Below, in pieces: positions 15,595-23,703 of a stretch of DNA of 64,000 nt. Under the pieces are notes generated by a model, which saw nothing but the letters and a program-made list of their open reading frames with translations, ran no database searches and was not told the DNA's origin. Position 1 is the stretch's first letter. Every line of letters starts with the position of its first letter. Source of the DNA: Mycobacterium sp. AZCC_0083 (GTDB taxonomy: Bacteria; Actinomycetota; Actinomycetes; Mycobacteriales; Mycobacteriaceae); contig NZ_JACHGP010000012.1 of assembly GCF_014202335.1 (NCBI RefSeq), forward strand, positions 186,001-250,000. Reading direction: 5' to 3'. The position numbers and the translations under genes were made by a program.

Positions 15595-16988
15595 GTGGCA
15601 GCCCCGGTGTGCGTGGCGATCAGCTCGGCGACGTGCTCGACGACCTCGTTGACGCCGTCGGTGGAGCGCGCCTCGACGTTCAGGCGCAGCAACGGCTCGG
15701 TGTTGGACGTGCGCAGGTTGAACCACGTTCCGTCGCCGAGATCGACGGTCACGCCGTCGAGATGGTCGATGGAGTGGATGCGGCTGCCAAACGACTTCAG
15801 CACCGAGTCCACGCAAGTCGGCGCGTCGGCGACGGTGAAGTTGATCTCGCCGGAGGCCTCGTACCGTTGGTAGTCGGCCATGATCTGCGATAGCGGCCGA
15901 TCCTGCTCGCCGAGCGCCGCCAGGACGTGCAGCGCGGCCAGCATGCCGGAGTCGGCACCCCAGAAGTCGCGGAAGTAGTAATGCGCCGAGTGCTCGCCGC
16001 CGAAGATCGCGCCGGTCTCGGCCATCAGGCCCTTGATGTAGGAGTGACCGACGCGGGCGCGCACGGCCGTGCCGCCCCGTTCGACGATCAGCTCCGGCAC
16101 CGCCCGCGAGGTGATCAGATTGTGAATGACGGTCGCGCCGATCTCACGGCTGAGTTCTCGGCCCGCCACCAGTGCGGTCACCGCCGACGGCGAGATGGGT
16201 CGACCGAGTTCGTCGACGACGAAGCAGCGGTCGGCGTCGCCGTCGAAGGCCAGTCCGATGTCGGCGCCGGTGTCCAGCACGTGGGCCTGCAGATCGACCA
16301 GGTTCGCCGGGTCCAGCGGGTTGGCCTCGTGGTTCGGGAACGTGCCGTCGAGTTCGAAGAACAACGGCAGCAACGTGATCCCAGGGATGGGATCAAGGAC
16401 TCCAGGGGTGGTGTGGCCGGCCATGCCGTTGCCCGCGTCGACGGCCACCCGCAGCGGCCTGCCGCCGGACACGTCGACGAGCGATCGTAGGAACTGCCCG
16501 TAGTCGTCAAGCACGTCTCGATCACGGATCACGCCGACCGGTCCGTCGTGCGTGGGGACGCCGTCGATCACCTCACCGCTGATGGTGGCGAGACCGCTCT
16601 CCTTGCCCACCGGCTTGGCACCGGCACGGCACAGCTTGATGCCGTTGTAGGCGGCTGGGTTGTGGCTTGCGGTGAACATGGCGCCGGGACAGTCCATAAG
16701 GCCTGAGGCGAAGTAGAGCTGATCGGTTGACGCCAGGCCGATCCGGATGACGTCGAGGCCCTGTGCCACGACGCCCTCGGCGAACGCGTCGGCAAGTGAG
16801 GGCGAGCTGGACCGCATGTCGTAGCCGATCACGACCTGCGTGGCGCCGGGCGACCCTTCGTCGCGCACCAGCCGCGCGAATGCGCCACCGACGTCGGAGA
16901 CGAAGGCCTCGTCGATCTCTTCACCGACCAGACCCCGCACGTCATACGCCTTGATGACGCGGTTGACAGCCGCAGCGGGCCGAGACAT
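15591..16988 (-). CDS. pmmA: Phosphomannomutase / phosphoglucomutase
   Basis: It interconverts mannose 6-phosphate and mannose 1-phosphate. ATG at 16988 is preceded by AAGGAG and gives 465 residues. Motifs: the phosphoserine loop TASHNP (PGAMFTASHNPAAYNG), the metal loop DGDADR (AFDGDADRCFV), the sugar-specificity loop GGEHSAHYYF and the phosphate-binding RTSNTEPLLRLNVEA near the C-terminus. It corresponds to Rv3257c (PmmA, also called ManB). With manA it supplies mannose 1-phosphate for the guanylyltransferase at 21672-22760. Confidence 0.95.
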   Translation of the reverse strand: MSRPAAAVNRVIKAYDVRGLVGEEIDEAFVSDVGGAFARLVRDEGSPGATQVVIGYDMRSSSPSLADAFAEGVVAQGLDVIRIGLASTDQLYFASGLMDCPGAMFTASHNPAAYNGIKLCRAGAKPVGKESGLATISGEVIDGVPTHDGPVGVIRDRDVLDDYGQFLRSLVDVSGGRPLRVAVDAGNGMAGHTTPGVLDPIPGITLLPLFFELDGTFPNHEANPLDPANLVDLQAHVLDTGADIGLAFDGDADRCFVVDELGRPISPSAVTALVAGRELSREIGATVIHNLITSRAVPELIVERGGTAVRARVGHSYIKGLMAETGAIFGGEHSAHYYFRDFWGADSGMLAALHVLAALGEQDRPLSQIMADYQRYEASGEINFTVADAPTCVDSVLKSFGSRIHSIDHLDGVTVDLGDGTWFNLRTSNTEPLLRLNVEARSTDGVNEVVEHVAELIATHTGAAT

Positions 16989-17126
16989 AAATCTCCTTGG
17001 ATCCCCTAGCCGGAAATGGTCGTGGCGCCAGCCTATCGGCTCGCGAATTCTCACGCCGAGGCTCGCACCGCGGCGCCACCGCAAAGTCCGGCCGAGCCCC
17101 GAAACGGTAGGTGAAACGGTAGGTGT

Positions 17127-17546
17127 CTAGTCACCGGGATCGGGCAGAACGCGCAAATGTCCGCGCCGCCGACCGTTGTGCTCAGAGCGGGGGGCGGCCG
17201 GCGCCATCAACGCGCCGCCGTGCACGCCCGTCGATGGGTCGGTGAACCCGGCGACTACGCCGCCCATGGCCGAAACGCCGTCGCGTCCCTCACGGACCGC
17301 ATCGGCCAAAGCCACCAGATCGTCATCCTCGCTGTGCGAGGGAAGTGGGCCTGCGTGCCGCACCAGCTCCCAGCCGCGCGGGGCGGTGATCCGGCCGGCG
17401 TGCTTGACGCACAGATCCCACGAGTGCGGTTCCGACACGGTGGCCAGCGGCCCGACGACCGCCGTCGAGTCTCGGTACACGAAGGTCAGCGTCGCCACGG
17501 CGTAGTGCGGGCACCCGGGCCGGCAGCAGCGACGGGGAACGTTCAC
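17127..17546 (-). CDS. DUF3499 protein
   Basis: A 139-residue actinobacterial protein corresponding to Rv3258c. The N-terminus has RRCCRPGCPHYAVATLTFVY and then LCVKHAGRITAPRGWELVRH, a Cys/His layout that could bind a metal. The C-terminal 50 residues are Gly/Pro/Arg-rich and look disordered. The gene lies upstream of pmmA with a 138-nt gap and is conserved next to whiB2 and pmmA in mycobacteria. Function unknown. Confidence 0.85.
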   Translation of the reverse strand: MNVPRRCCRPGCPHYAVATLTFVYRDSTAVVGPLATVSEPHSWDLCVKHAGRITAPRGWELVRHAGPLPSHSEDDDLVALADAVREGRDGVSAMGGVVAGFTDPSTGVHGGALMAPAAPRSEHNGRRRGHLRVLPDPGD

Positions 17547-17633
17547 GCAAGCGAGGCTATCTGCTGGCGACGTCGCGCGAGCACGACACGCGCAGCCGGA
17601 CGTCGGCCGATCTCCAACCGTTACGATCTGCCG

Positions 17634-18089
17634 ATGGCCGACCCGAGATCACGCCGTGGCCGGGACATGCGCGGTCCGCTGCTCCCACCCACCGTGCCGG
17701 GATGGCGCAGCAGGGCCGAACTGTTCGACATGGCGGTCCTCGAAGCCTACGAGCCCATTGAGCGGCGGTGGCAGGACCGTCTCTCGACGCTCGACGTCGC
17801 GGTCGACGAGATTCCGAGGATCGCACCGAAGGATCCCGACAGCGTGCAGTGGCCGCCTGAGGTGATCGCCGACGGGCCCATCGCGCTGGCCCGACTGATC
17901 CCGGCAGGGGTGGATGTGCGGGGCAATGCCACACGCGCACGAATTATGTTGTTCCGCAAGCCAATCGAGCGACGGGCGAAGGACACCGCCGAGCTCGCGG
18001 ACCTGCTGCATGAAGTGCTGGTGGCCCAGGTGGCCACCTATTTGGGCGTCGAACCCTCCGTCATCGACCCGACGATCGACGACGACTGA
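17634..18089 (+). CDS. Zincin-like metallopeptidase family protein with lost HExxH
   Basis: ATG at 17634 gives 151 residues, the expected length for Rv3259-like proteins. The fold markers of the minimal zincin family are present: FDMAVLEAYEPIERRW, a LDVAVDEIP strand, RARIMLFRKPIERRA and the final helix before YLGVEPSVID. At the place where the family has VLVHELAHHxG, this protein reads VLVAQVATYLG, so His, Glu and His of the zinc site are all replaced. It is probably not a peptidase. It is divergent from the DUF3499 gene and convergent with whiB2. Confidence 0.75.
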   Translation: MADPRSRRGRDMRGPLLPPTVPGWRSRAELFDMAVLEAYEPIERRWQDRLSTLDVAVDEIPRIAPKDPDSVQWPPEVIADGPIALARLIPAGVDVRGNATRARIMLFRKPIERRAKDTAELADLLHEVLVAQVATYLGVEPSVIDPTIDDD

Positions 18090-18110
18090 ACTCCGACGCG
18101 GTCGGTCAGC

Positions 18111-18506
18111 TCAGATGATGCCGCGCTTGAGGCGACGGCGTTCACGCTCGGAGAGGCCTCCCCAGATGCCGAAGCGCTCGTCGTGCGCCAAGGCGTAATC
18201 CAGGCACCTGTCCTTCACGTCGCAGCCCAAGCAGATGCGCTTGGCCTCACGCGTCGAGCCGCCCTTCTCGGGGAAGAACGCCTCGGGGTCGGTCTGCGCG
18301 CACAGCGCGCGTTCCTGCCACTGCTCGTCTTCGTCGTCGGTTGCCGGCTCGAGTTCGATCTGCTCGGGTACCACGCTCAGTTGAGGTCGCCCCGTCGCCG
18401 CGCTCTGTGCCGGTCCAGTATTGGTGTGCGGGGTACTGCCTACTGAGCCGAGCATCCGACTGTCGAAGTGGATGACACGATCGAAATCAACGCGCTCATA
18501 AGACAT
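18111..18506 (-). CDS. whiB2: WhiB2 / WhmD iron-sulfur regulator
   Basis: ATG at 18506 follows an AGGAGG site and gives 131 residues beginning MSYERVDFDRV, matching my memory of M. smegmatis WhmD. The four Cys that bind the 4Fe-4S cluster are in LCAQTDPEAFF and ICLGCDVKDRC. The turn GIWGG and the basic tail SERERRRLKRGII form the DNA-binding end. WhmD is essential and acts in septation and cell division in M. smegmatis. The gene reads away from fbiA across a 291-nt gap. Confidence 0.95.
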   Translation of the reverse strand: MSYERVDFDRVIHFDSRMLGSVGSTPHTNTGPAQSAATGRPQLSVVPEQIELEPATDDEDEQWQERALCAQTDPEAFFPEKGGSTREAKRICLGCDVKDRCLDYALAHDERFGIWGGLSERERRRLKRGII

Positions 18507-18684
18507 CTTCCGCCTCCTCATCTGGTTTCGTAGATCCCTAGTGGAGCCCCAATGTTGCGATGTACAACACCTTCATTCGAACAGGTGATCGAATCTCGGT
18601 CTGCGACACCGGAACCGGCCGTCCAACCGGGAATGACACTGATGTGATTAGACACGGGTTAGCTGCACGGGTCAAGCGCTAGGA

Positions 18685-18718
18685 CCGAATTTCATACCAT
18701 CCCGTTACCGAAATTCGG
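18685..18718. promoter_or_regulatory. Inverted repeat in the whiB2-fbiA gap
   Basis: CCGAATTTC (18685-18693) and GAAATTCGG (18710-18718) are a perfect 9-bp inverted repeat with a 16-nt spacer. It lies 80 nt before the fbiA start and 180 nt before whiB2 in an AT-rich patch. It could be an operator for either gene. The rest of the gap (18507-18797) holds no gene. Confidence 0.4.
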
Positions 18719-18797
18719 CGCGTCGGTTACCCGGCGTGTCGTCAAACGGCCCCCGCGGACGCCCCCGCGGCGGCGCAAGGGCCTACTCTCGGTCGCT

Positions 18798-19811
18798 GTG
18801 AAGGTCTCGGTTTTGGTCGGCGGTGTCGGCGGCGCAAAGTTCTTGCTTGGAGTCCAACAGTTGCTGGGCCTCGGGCAATTCGCGGGCTCGGGCACCGGCG
18901 CGGCGGGCGACCACGAACTCACCGCGATCGTGAACGTGGGCGACGACGCCTGGATGCACGGCGTCCGGATCTGCCCCGACCTCGATACCTGTATGTACAC
19001 CTTAGGTGGAGGGATTGACCCCGAACGGGGTTGGGGCCACGCCAACGAAACCTGGCACGCGAAGGAAGAACTCGCGGCCTACGGCGTGCAGCCCGACTGG
19101 TTCGGCCTCGGCGACCGGGATCTGGCGACGCACTTGGTCCGCACCCAGATGCTACGGGCGGGCTACCCGCTCTCGCAGGTGACCGAAGCCCTGTGCAAGA
19201 GATGGCAGCCCGGCGCGCGCCTGTTGCCCGTCACCGACGATCGCAGCGAGACGCATGTCGTCGTATCGGGCGGAGTGTCGGATTCCGGTGGCCAGCCGGA
19301 CGCTCAGCGAGCGATCCACTTCCAGGAGTGGTGGGTGCGCTATCGCGCCCAGATCCCCACGCATGGCTTCGCTTTCATTGGCGCCGACACGGCGGCCGCG
19401 GGGCCCGGCGTCACCGAGGCGATCGCCGACGCTGACGTCGTGCTGCTGGCGCCGTCGAACCCGGTGGTGAGCATCGGCACCATCCTCGCGGTTCCCGGCA
19501 TTCGGGGCGCGTTGCGCTCGACGACCGCGCCCGTGGTCGGTTACTCCCCCATCGTGGCAGGAAAGGCGTTGCGCGGGATGGCCGATGAGTGCCTGTCGAC
19601 AATCGGCGTCGAGACTACGTCGCAAGCCGTCGGCGCCCACTTCGGGGCCCGCTCGGGCGTCGGCATCCTCGATGGCTGGCTGATCGACGAAGGTGACGAG
19701 GCGACCGTCGAGGGCGTCGAGGTGCGATCGATTCCGCTGTTGATGACCGATCCGAAGGCCACCGCCGAAATGGTGCGGAGCGGACTGGAACTGGTGGGTA
19801 TCCCGGCGTGA
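18798..19811 (+). CDS. fbiA: 2-phospho-L-lactate (phosphoenolpyruvate) transferase, F420 synthesis
   Basis: This 337-residue CofD-family enzyme joins the activated phospho-C3 acid to Fo, giving the dehydro form of F420-0 in mycobacteria. GTG start. Motifs: KVSVLVGGVGGAKFL at the N-terminus, IVNVGDD with the metal-binding Asp pair, and LLAPSNPVVSIGTILAVPGIR. It corresponds to Rv3261. It overlaps fbiB by 4 nt (GTGA), so the two steps are made together. Confidence 0.97.
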   Translation: MKVSVLVGGVGGAKFLLGVQQLLGLGQFAGSGTGAAGDHELTAIVNVGDDAWMHGVRICPDLDTCMYTLGGGIDPERGWGHANETWHAKEELAAYGVQPDWFGLGDRDLATHLVRTQMLRAGYPLSQVTEALCKRWQPGARLLPVTDDRSETHVVVSGGVSDSGGQPDAQRAIHFQEWWVRYRAQIPTHGFAFIGADTAAAGPGVTEAIADADVVLLAPSNPVVSIGTILAVPGIRGALRSTTAPVVGYSPIVAGKALRGMADECLSTIGVETTSQAVGAHFGARSGVGILDGWLIDEGDEATVEGVEVRSIPLLMTDPKATAEMVRSGLELVGIPA

Positions 19812-21151
19812 GCACCGATCATGGCTCCGGCGGCGCCGTCGAGATCCTGCCCGTGCCAGGGCTGCCCGAGTTCCGCCCGGGTGACGACGTGGCGGCGGCG
19901 ATCGTAGCCGCGGCACCATGGCTGCGCGACGACGACGTCCTGGTGGTCACCAGCAAGGTGCTCTCCAAGAGCGAGGGCCGCATCGTCGCGGCCCCTACCG
20001 ATCCCGAGGAGAGGGACGCCCTGCGCCGCAGGCTGATCGACGACGAGGCGGTGCGCGTCCTGGCACGCAAGGGCCGCACGCTGATCACGGAGAACGCCAT
20101 CGGCCTGATCCAGGCCGCGGCGGGAGTGGACGGCTCGAACGTCGACGCCGCCGAATTGGCCCTGCTGCCCGTCGATCCCGACGGCAGCGCACGCGCACTT
20201 CGCAGTCGGCTGCTGGAACTCCTCGGCATCACCGTCGGCGTGGTGATCACCGACACGATGGGGCGGGCGTGGCGCAACGGCCAGACGGACGCCGCCATCG
20301 GTGCCGCGGGCCTGGCAGTCCTTCACGGTTACGCGGGAGCCCACGATCCGCACGGCAACGAACTATTGGTGACCGAAGTGGCCGTCGCCGATGAGATCGC
20401 CGGCGCGGCCGATCTGGTGAAGGGCAAACTCACCGGCGTCCCGGTCGCCGTCGTGCGCGGGCTGCGGCCGCACGACGACGGCTCCAACGGGCGCACGCTG
20501 GTTCGTGCCGGCGAGGAGGACCTCTTCTGGCTGGGCACCGAAGAAGCATTGGAACTTGGCAGACGCCAAGCGCAGTTGACGCGGCGATCGGTCCGGCAGT
20601 TCAGCTCCGAACCCGTCGACGCCGCCGCCATCGAAGACGCCGTGAGCGAGGCGCTGACGGCGCCGGCACCGCACCACACCCGGCCCGTGCGTTTCGTCTG
20701 GATCCGCGACCACGCCACTCGCATCCGACTGCTGGACGGCATGAAGGAGCAGTGGCGCGCCGACCTGACCGGTGACGGACGTCAAGCCGACTCCGTCGAA
20801 CGTCGCCTCAATCGCGGCCAGATCCTGTACGACGCACCGGAACTCGTCATCCCCGTGATGGTGCCCGACGGGGCGCACGCCTACCCCGACGCCGCGAGGA
20901 CCGCCGCCGAGAAGACGATGTTCACCGTCGCGGTCGGCGCTGCGGTGCAGGCGCTGCTGGTGGCACTTGCGGTTCGGGACGTCGGCAGCTGCTGGATCGG
21001 CTCGACGATCTTCGCTCAGGATCTGGTGCGCACCGAACTCGATCTTCCGCCCGATTGGGAACCGCTGGGCGCCATCGCGATCGGCCATCCCGCCGAGGTG
21101 ACCGGCCCCCGTGATCCCGTCCCGACGGCCGGCCTCCTGATAGAGCGATGA
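19808..21151 (+). CDS. fbiB: Bifunctional F420:gamma-glutamyl ligase / dehydro-F420 reductase
   Basis: The 447 residues comprise two domains. Residues 1-240 are the CofE-type ligase that adds the glutamate tail (LPEFRPGDDVAAAI, VVTSKVLSKSEGR, ITDTMGRAWRNGQTDAAIG). Residues 250-447 are an FMN-binding nitroreductase fold (RRSVRQFSSEPVD, TMFTVAVGAAVQALLVAL, DVGSCWIGST) that reduces dehydro-F420. The fusion is the mycobacterial form (Rv3262). It overlaps fbiA and the NUDIX gene by 4 nt each. Confidence 0.97.
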   Translation: MSTDHGSGGAVEILPVPGLPEFRPGDDVAAAIVAAAPWLRDDDVLVVTSKVLSKSEGRIVAAPTDPEERDALRRRLIDDEAVRVLARKGRTLITENAIGLIQAAAGVDGSNVDAAELALLPVDPDGSARALRSRLLELLGITVGVVITDTMGRAWRNGQTDAAIGAAGLAVLHGYAGAHDPHGNELLVTEVAVADEIAGAADLVKGKLTGVPVAVVRGLRPHDDGSNGRTLVRAGEEDLFWLGTEEALELGRRQAQLTRRSVRQFSSEPVDAAAIEDAVSEALTAPAPHHTRPVRFVWIRDHATRIRLLDGMKEQWRADLTGDGRQADSVERRLNRGQILYDAPELVIPVMVPDGAHAYPDAARTAAEKTMFTVAVGAAVQALLVALAVRDVGSCWIGSTIFAQDLVRTELDLPPDWEPLGAIAIGHPAEVTGPRDPVPTAGLLIER

Positions 21152-21690
21152 CCCTGCACGAGTCGGTCGTCGCCACGCTCACCGGCTGGGAACCAGCCGA
21201 TCCCGCGCAGGACTCGTTGCGCAACGCGGTGCTGAGCTTCGTCCTCGGCCGCCCCGATGCGTGCCAGCGGGCATGCGTGCCTGGTCACATCACCGCGTCG
21301 GCGCTGGTGCTCGACCACACCGGCACTCAGACACTGCTCACCCTGCACCCGCGACTGGGCCGCTGGGTGCAGCTCGGCGGGCACTGCGAGGACACCGACG
21401 CCGACATCGCGGCCGCGGCACTGCGCGAGGCAACCGAGGAATCGGGAATCGACGGGCTGACCGTCACCGCCACGCCCGTCGCGTTGCACGTGCACCCCGT
21501 CACGTGTTCCTTGGGCGTGCCGACCCGCCACCTCGACGTCCAGTTCGTCGCGCACGCTCCCGAGGGTGCTCAGATCACCTGCAGCGACGAATCACTGGAT
21601 CTGCGGTGGTGGCCGCTCGACGGCTTGCCGGACGGTGCCGACTACGGCGTTCGGCAGTTGGTGCGGGCCGCTCAGACGTCCGTCGAGTAG
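21148..21690 (+). CDS. NUDIX hydrolase
   Basis: A 180-residue protein whose ATG overlaps the fbiB stop by 4 nt. The NUDIX box is read as GGHCEDTDADIAAAALREATEESGI; the REATEESG part is canonical, while the first Glu of the box is shifted, as in the GGHxExxD subgroup. It probably hydrolyses a nucleoside diphosphate derivative. It is third in the fbiA-fbiB operon, so it may clean up a nucleotide by-product of F420 synthesis; this is inference. Its end overlaps the convergent manB gene by 19 nt. Confidence 0.88.
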   Translation: MTLHESVVATLTGWEPADPAQDSLRNAVLSFVLGRPDACQRACVPGHITASALVLDHTGTQTLLTLHPRLGRWVQLGGHCEDTDADIAAAALREATEESGIDGLTVTATPVALHVHPVTCSLGVPTRHLDVQFVAHAPEGAQITCSDESLDLRWWPLDGLPDGADYGVRQLVRAAQTSVE

Positions 21691-22760
21691 CGGATGCCTC
21701 CGTCGGGGATGTGCACCCCTGGCCACACCCGGGCGCCACGCAGAAGCTCACACCGCGCACCGATGTGCGCGCCGTCGCCGATGACGCCGTCGCGGATCAG
21801 TGCCCGCGGGCCGATGCGGGCCCCGAAGCCGATGATGGAGCGTTCGATGACCGACCCGGCCTCGATGCGCGCACCGTCGAAGATCACCGCACCGTCCAGT
21901 CGCACGCCAGGCCCGATCTCCGCGCCGCGGCCGACGACCGTTCCGCCTATCAGTAGCGCACCCGGTGCGACCGCTGCGCCTTCGTGCACCAACTCCTCGC
22001 CGCGGTGCCCCTTCAATGCGGGCGACGGCGCGATGCCGCGGACGAGATCGGCCGAGCCACGCACGAAGTCGTCCGGCGTGCCCATGTCGCGCCAGTAGGT
22101 GGCGTCGACGTAACCGCACACCTTCAAGCCGTCGGAGAGCAGCGACGGGAACACCTCGCGCTCGACCGACACGGCGCGGCCCTTCGGGATCCGCTCGATG
22201 ACGTCGCGCTGGAAGACGTAACAGCCAGCGTTGATCTGATCACTGGGCGGATCCTGGGTCTTCTCAAGGAACGCCAGGACCCCACCGTCGGAATCGGTTG
22301 GCACACAACCGAATGCCCGCGGGTCGCCGACTCGGACCAAATGCAGGGTGAGGTCGGCCTCGCGTTCGGAGTGGCTCGCGAGTAGCGCCCTCAAGTCGCA
22401 GCCGGAGAGCACGTCGCCGTTGAACACCATCGCGGTGTCGTACCGCAGCTTCGATGCCACGTTGGCGATGCCGCCGCCCGTGCCGAGTGGCTCGTCCTCG
22501 ACGACGTACTCGATCTCCAGACCGAGCTTCGAGCCGTCCCCGAACTCCGCCTCGAAGACACCGGCCTTGTACGACGTGCCGAGCACGACGTGCCGAATGC
22601 CAGCGTCGGCGATCCGCGACAGCATGTGAGTCAGGAACGGAAGACCTGCCGTCGGCAGCATCGGCTTGGGTGCCGACAACGTCAGCGGACGCAGGCGTGT
22701 GCCTTGCCCGCCGACCAACACGACCGCGTCGACGTGCGCGGGATCCACTGGGGTCGCCAC
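21672..22760 (-). CDS. manB: Mannose-1-phosphate guanylyltransferase-type nucleotidyltransferase
   Basis: It makes a nucleotide sugar, most likely GDP-mannose, from mannose 1-phosphate. The nucleotidyltransferase signature VLVGGQGTRLRPLTLSAPKPM is at residues 15-35, with FNGDVLSG later. The C-terminal 110 residues are hexapeptide repeats (a left-handed beta-helix: GALLIGGTVVGRGAEIGPG). It corresponds to Rv3264c, named manB or rmlA2 in M. tuberculosis. The M. tuberculosis neighbour Rv3263 (DNA methylase) is absent between it and fbiB. Confidence 0.9.
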   Translation of the reverse strand: MATPVDPAHVDAVVLVGGQGTRLRPLTLSAPKPMLPTAGLPFLTHMLSRIADAGIRHVVLGTSYKAGVFEAEFGDGSKLGLEIEYVVEDEPLGTGGGIANVASKLRYDTAMVFNGDVLSGCDLRALLASHSEREADLTLHLVRVGDPRAFGCVPTDSDGGVLAFLEKTQDPPSDQINAGCYVFQRDVIERIPKGRAVSVEREVFPSLLSDGLKVCGYVDATYWRDMGTPDDFVRGSADLVRGIAPSPALKGHRGEELVHEGAAVAPGALLIGGTVVGRGAEIGPGVRLDGAVIFDGARIEAGSVIERSIIGFGARIGPRALIRDGVIGDGAHIGARCELLRGARVWPGVHIPDGGIRYSTDV

Positions 22761-22793
22761 GTCAGCGGCCTCCTCTGCAATTCGCGCGAGCGC

Positions 22794-23681
22794 TCATCGC
22801 TCTCCTTTCGCCGCATTACGCCTAGCTTTACCCACAACCAGCCGCGAGCGCGCGGCGAGAGCGGACTTGAAGGCCCATCGCAGCGGCGCTTGCCACCGCC
22901 CGCGATGTCGATCAGCGAGGAAAGTGTAGGTGCTGGCGTGATGCGCCGCCAAGTTGCGGGCCGGATCGCGACCAGTGGAATGGCCCTTGTCGTGCAAAAT
23001 CTCCGCCGTCGGCACGTACACGTTCAGCCAACCGGCCTCGTGGAGGCGGTCTCCCAGGTCCACGTCCTCCATGTACATGAAATACCGCTCATCGAAGCCC
23101 CGGACCTCATCGAAGGCGGCCCGACGTAGCAACAGACAAGATCCGGACAGCCAGCCGACGGGGCGTTCGCTGGGCTCGACGCGCTCCTGGCGGTACGCGG
23201 CGGTCCAGGGGTTGGATTTCCAAACCAGTCCGACCACCGCGTGCATGCCACCGCGGATCAGGCTGGGCTGGTGGCGCGCCGATGGGTACACCGAACCGTC
23301 GGGGTCGCGAATCAACGGGCCGAGCGCCCCGGCCCGTGGCCACCGGGCTGCCGCCTCCAACAGGGCGTCGATGCTGCGCGGGCCCCACAGCACGTCGGGG
23401 TTGGCGACGATGAAGAACTCGGAATCGGTCGCGGGATCGGCCAGGTAGTCCGCGACGGCGCGGTTGACGGCGGCGCCGTAGCCGAGGTTGCCCCCGGTGC
23501 GCAGCAGTCGGGCGTTGGGATGGCGCTCCAAGGCTTCCTCGGGGGCACCGTCGGTCGAACCGTTGTCCGCCATCACGACGGTGACTGGGCGCTCGGTTGC
23601 GTGCGACAGCGTGGCCAGGAACCGGTCGAGATGGCGCCCCGGCGAGTACGTCACGGTCACTACGACCAGTTCGTCGCTCAC
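22794..23681 (-). CDS. wbbL: N-acetylglucosaminyl-diphospho-decaprenol L-rhamnosyltransferase
   Basis: It adds rhamnose to GlcNAc-PP-decaprenol to finish the linker between peptidoglycan and arabinogalactan. GTG at 23681 (VSDELVVVTVTYSPG) is preferred; a longer frame would run into the next gene. The 295 residues show the GT2 fold: MADNGSTDGAPEEAL, FFIVANPDVLWGP, a GGxxxxxxRRAAFDEVRGFDERYF region and the DVDLGDRLHEAGW motif. It corresponds to Rv3265c, essential in mycobacteria. The order wbbL-rmlD is interrupted here by the glycosidase gene. Confidence 0.95.
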   Translation of the reverse strand: MSDELVVVTVTYSPGRHLDRFLATLSHATERPVTVVMADNGSTDGAPEEALERHPNARLLRTGGNLGYGAAVNRAVADYLADPATDSEFFIVANPDVLWGPRSIDALLEAAARWPRAGALGPLIRDPDGSVYPSARHQPSLIRGGMHAVVGLVWKSNPWTAAYRQERVEPSERPVGWLSGSCLLLRRAAFDEVRGFDERYFMYMEDVDLGDRLHEAGWLNVYVPTAEILHDKGHSTGRDPARNLAAHHASTYTFLADRHRGRWQAPLRWAFKSALAARSRLVVGKARRNAAKGER

Positions 23682-23703
23682 GGCGTAGAGGGTTTCATGG
23701 CGT

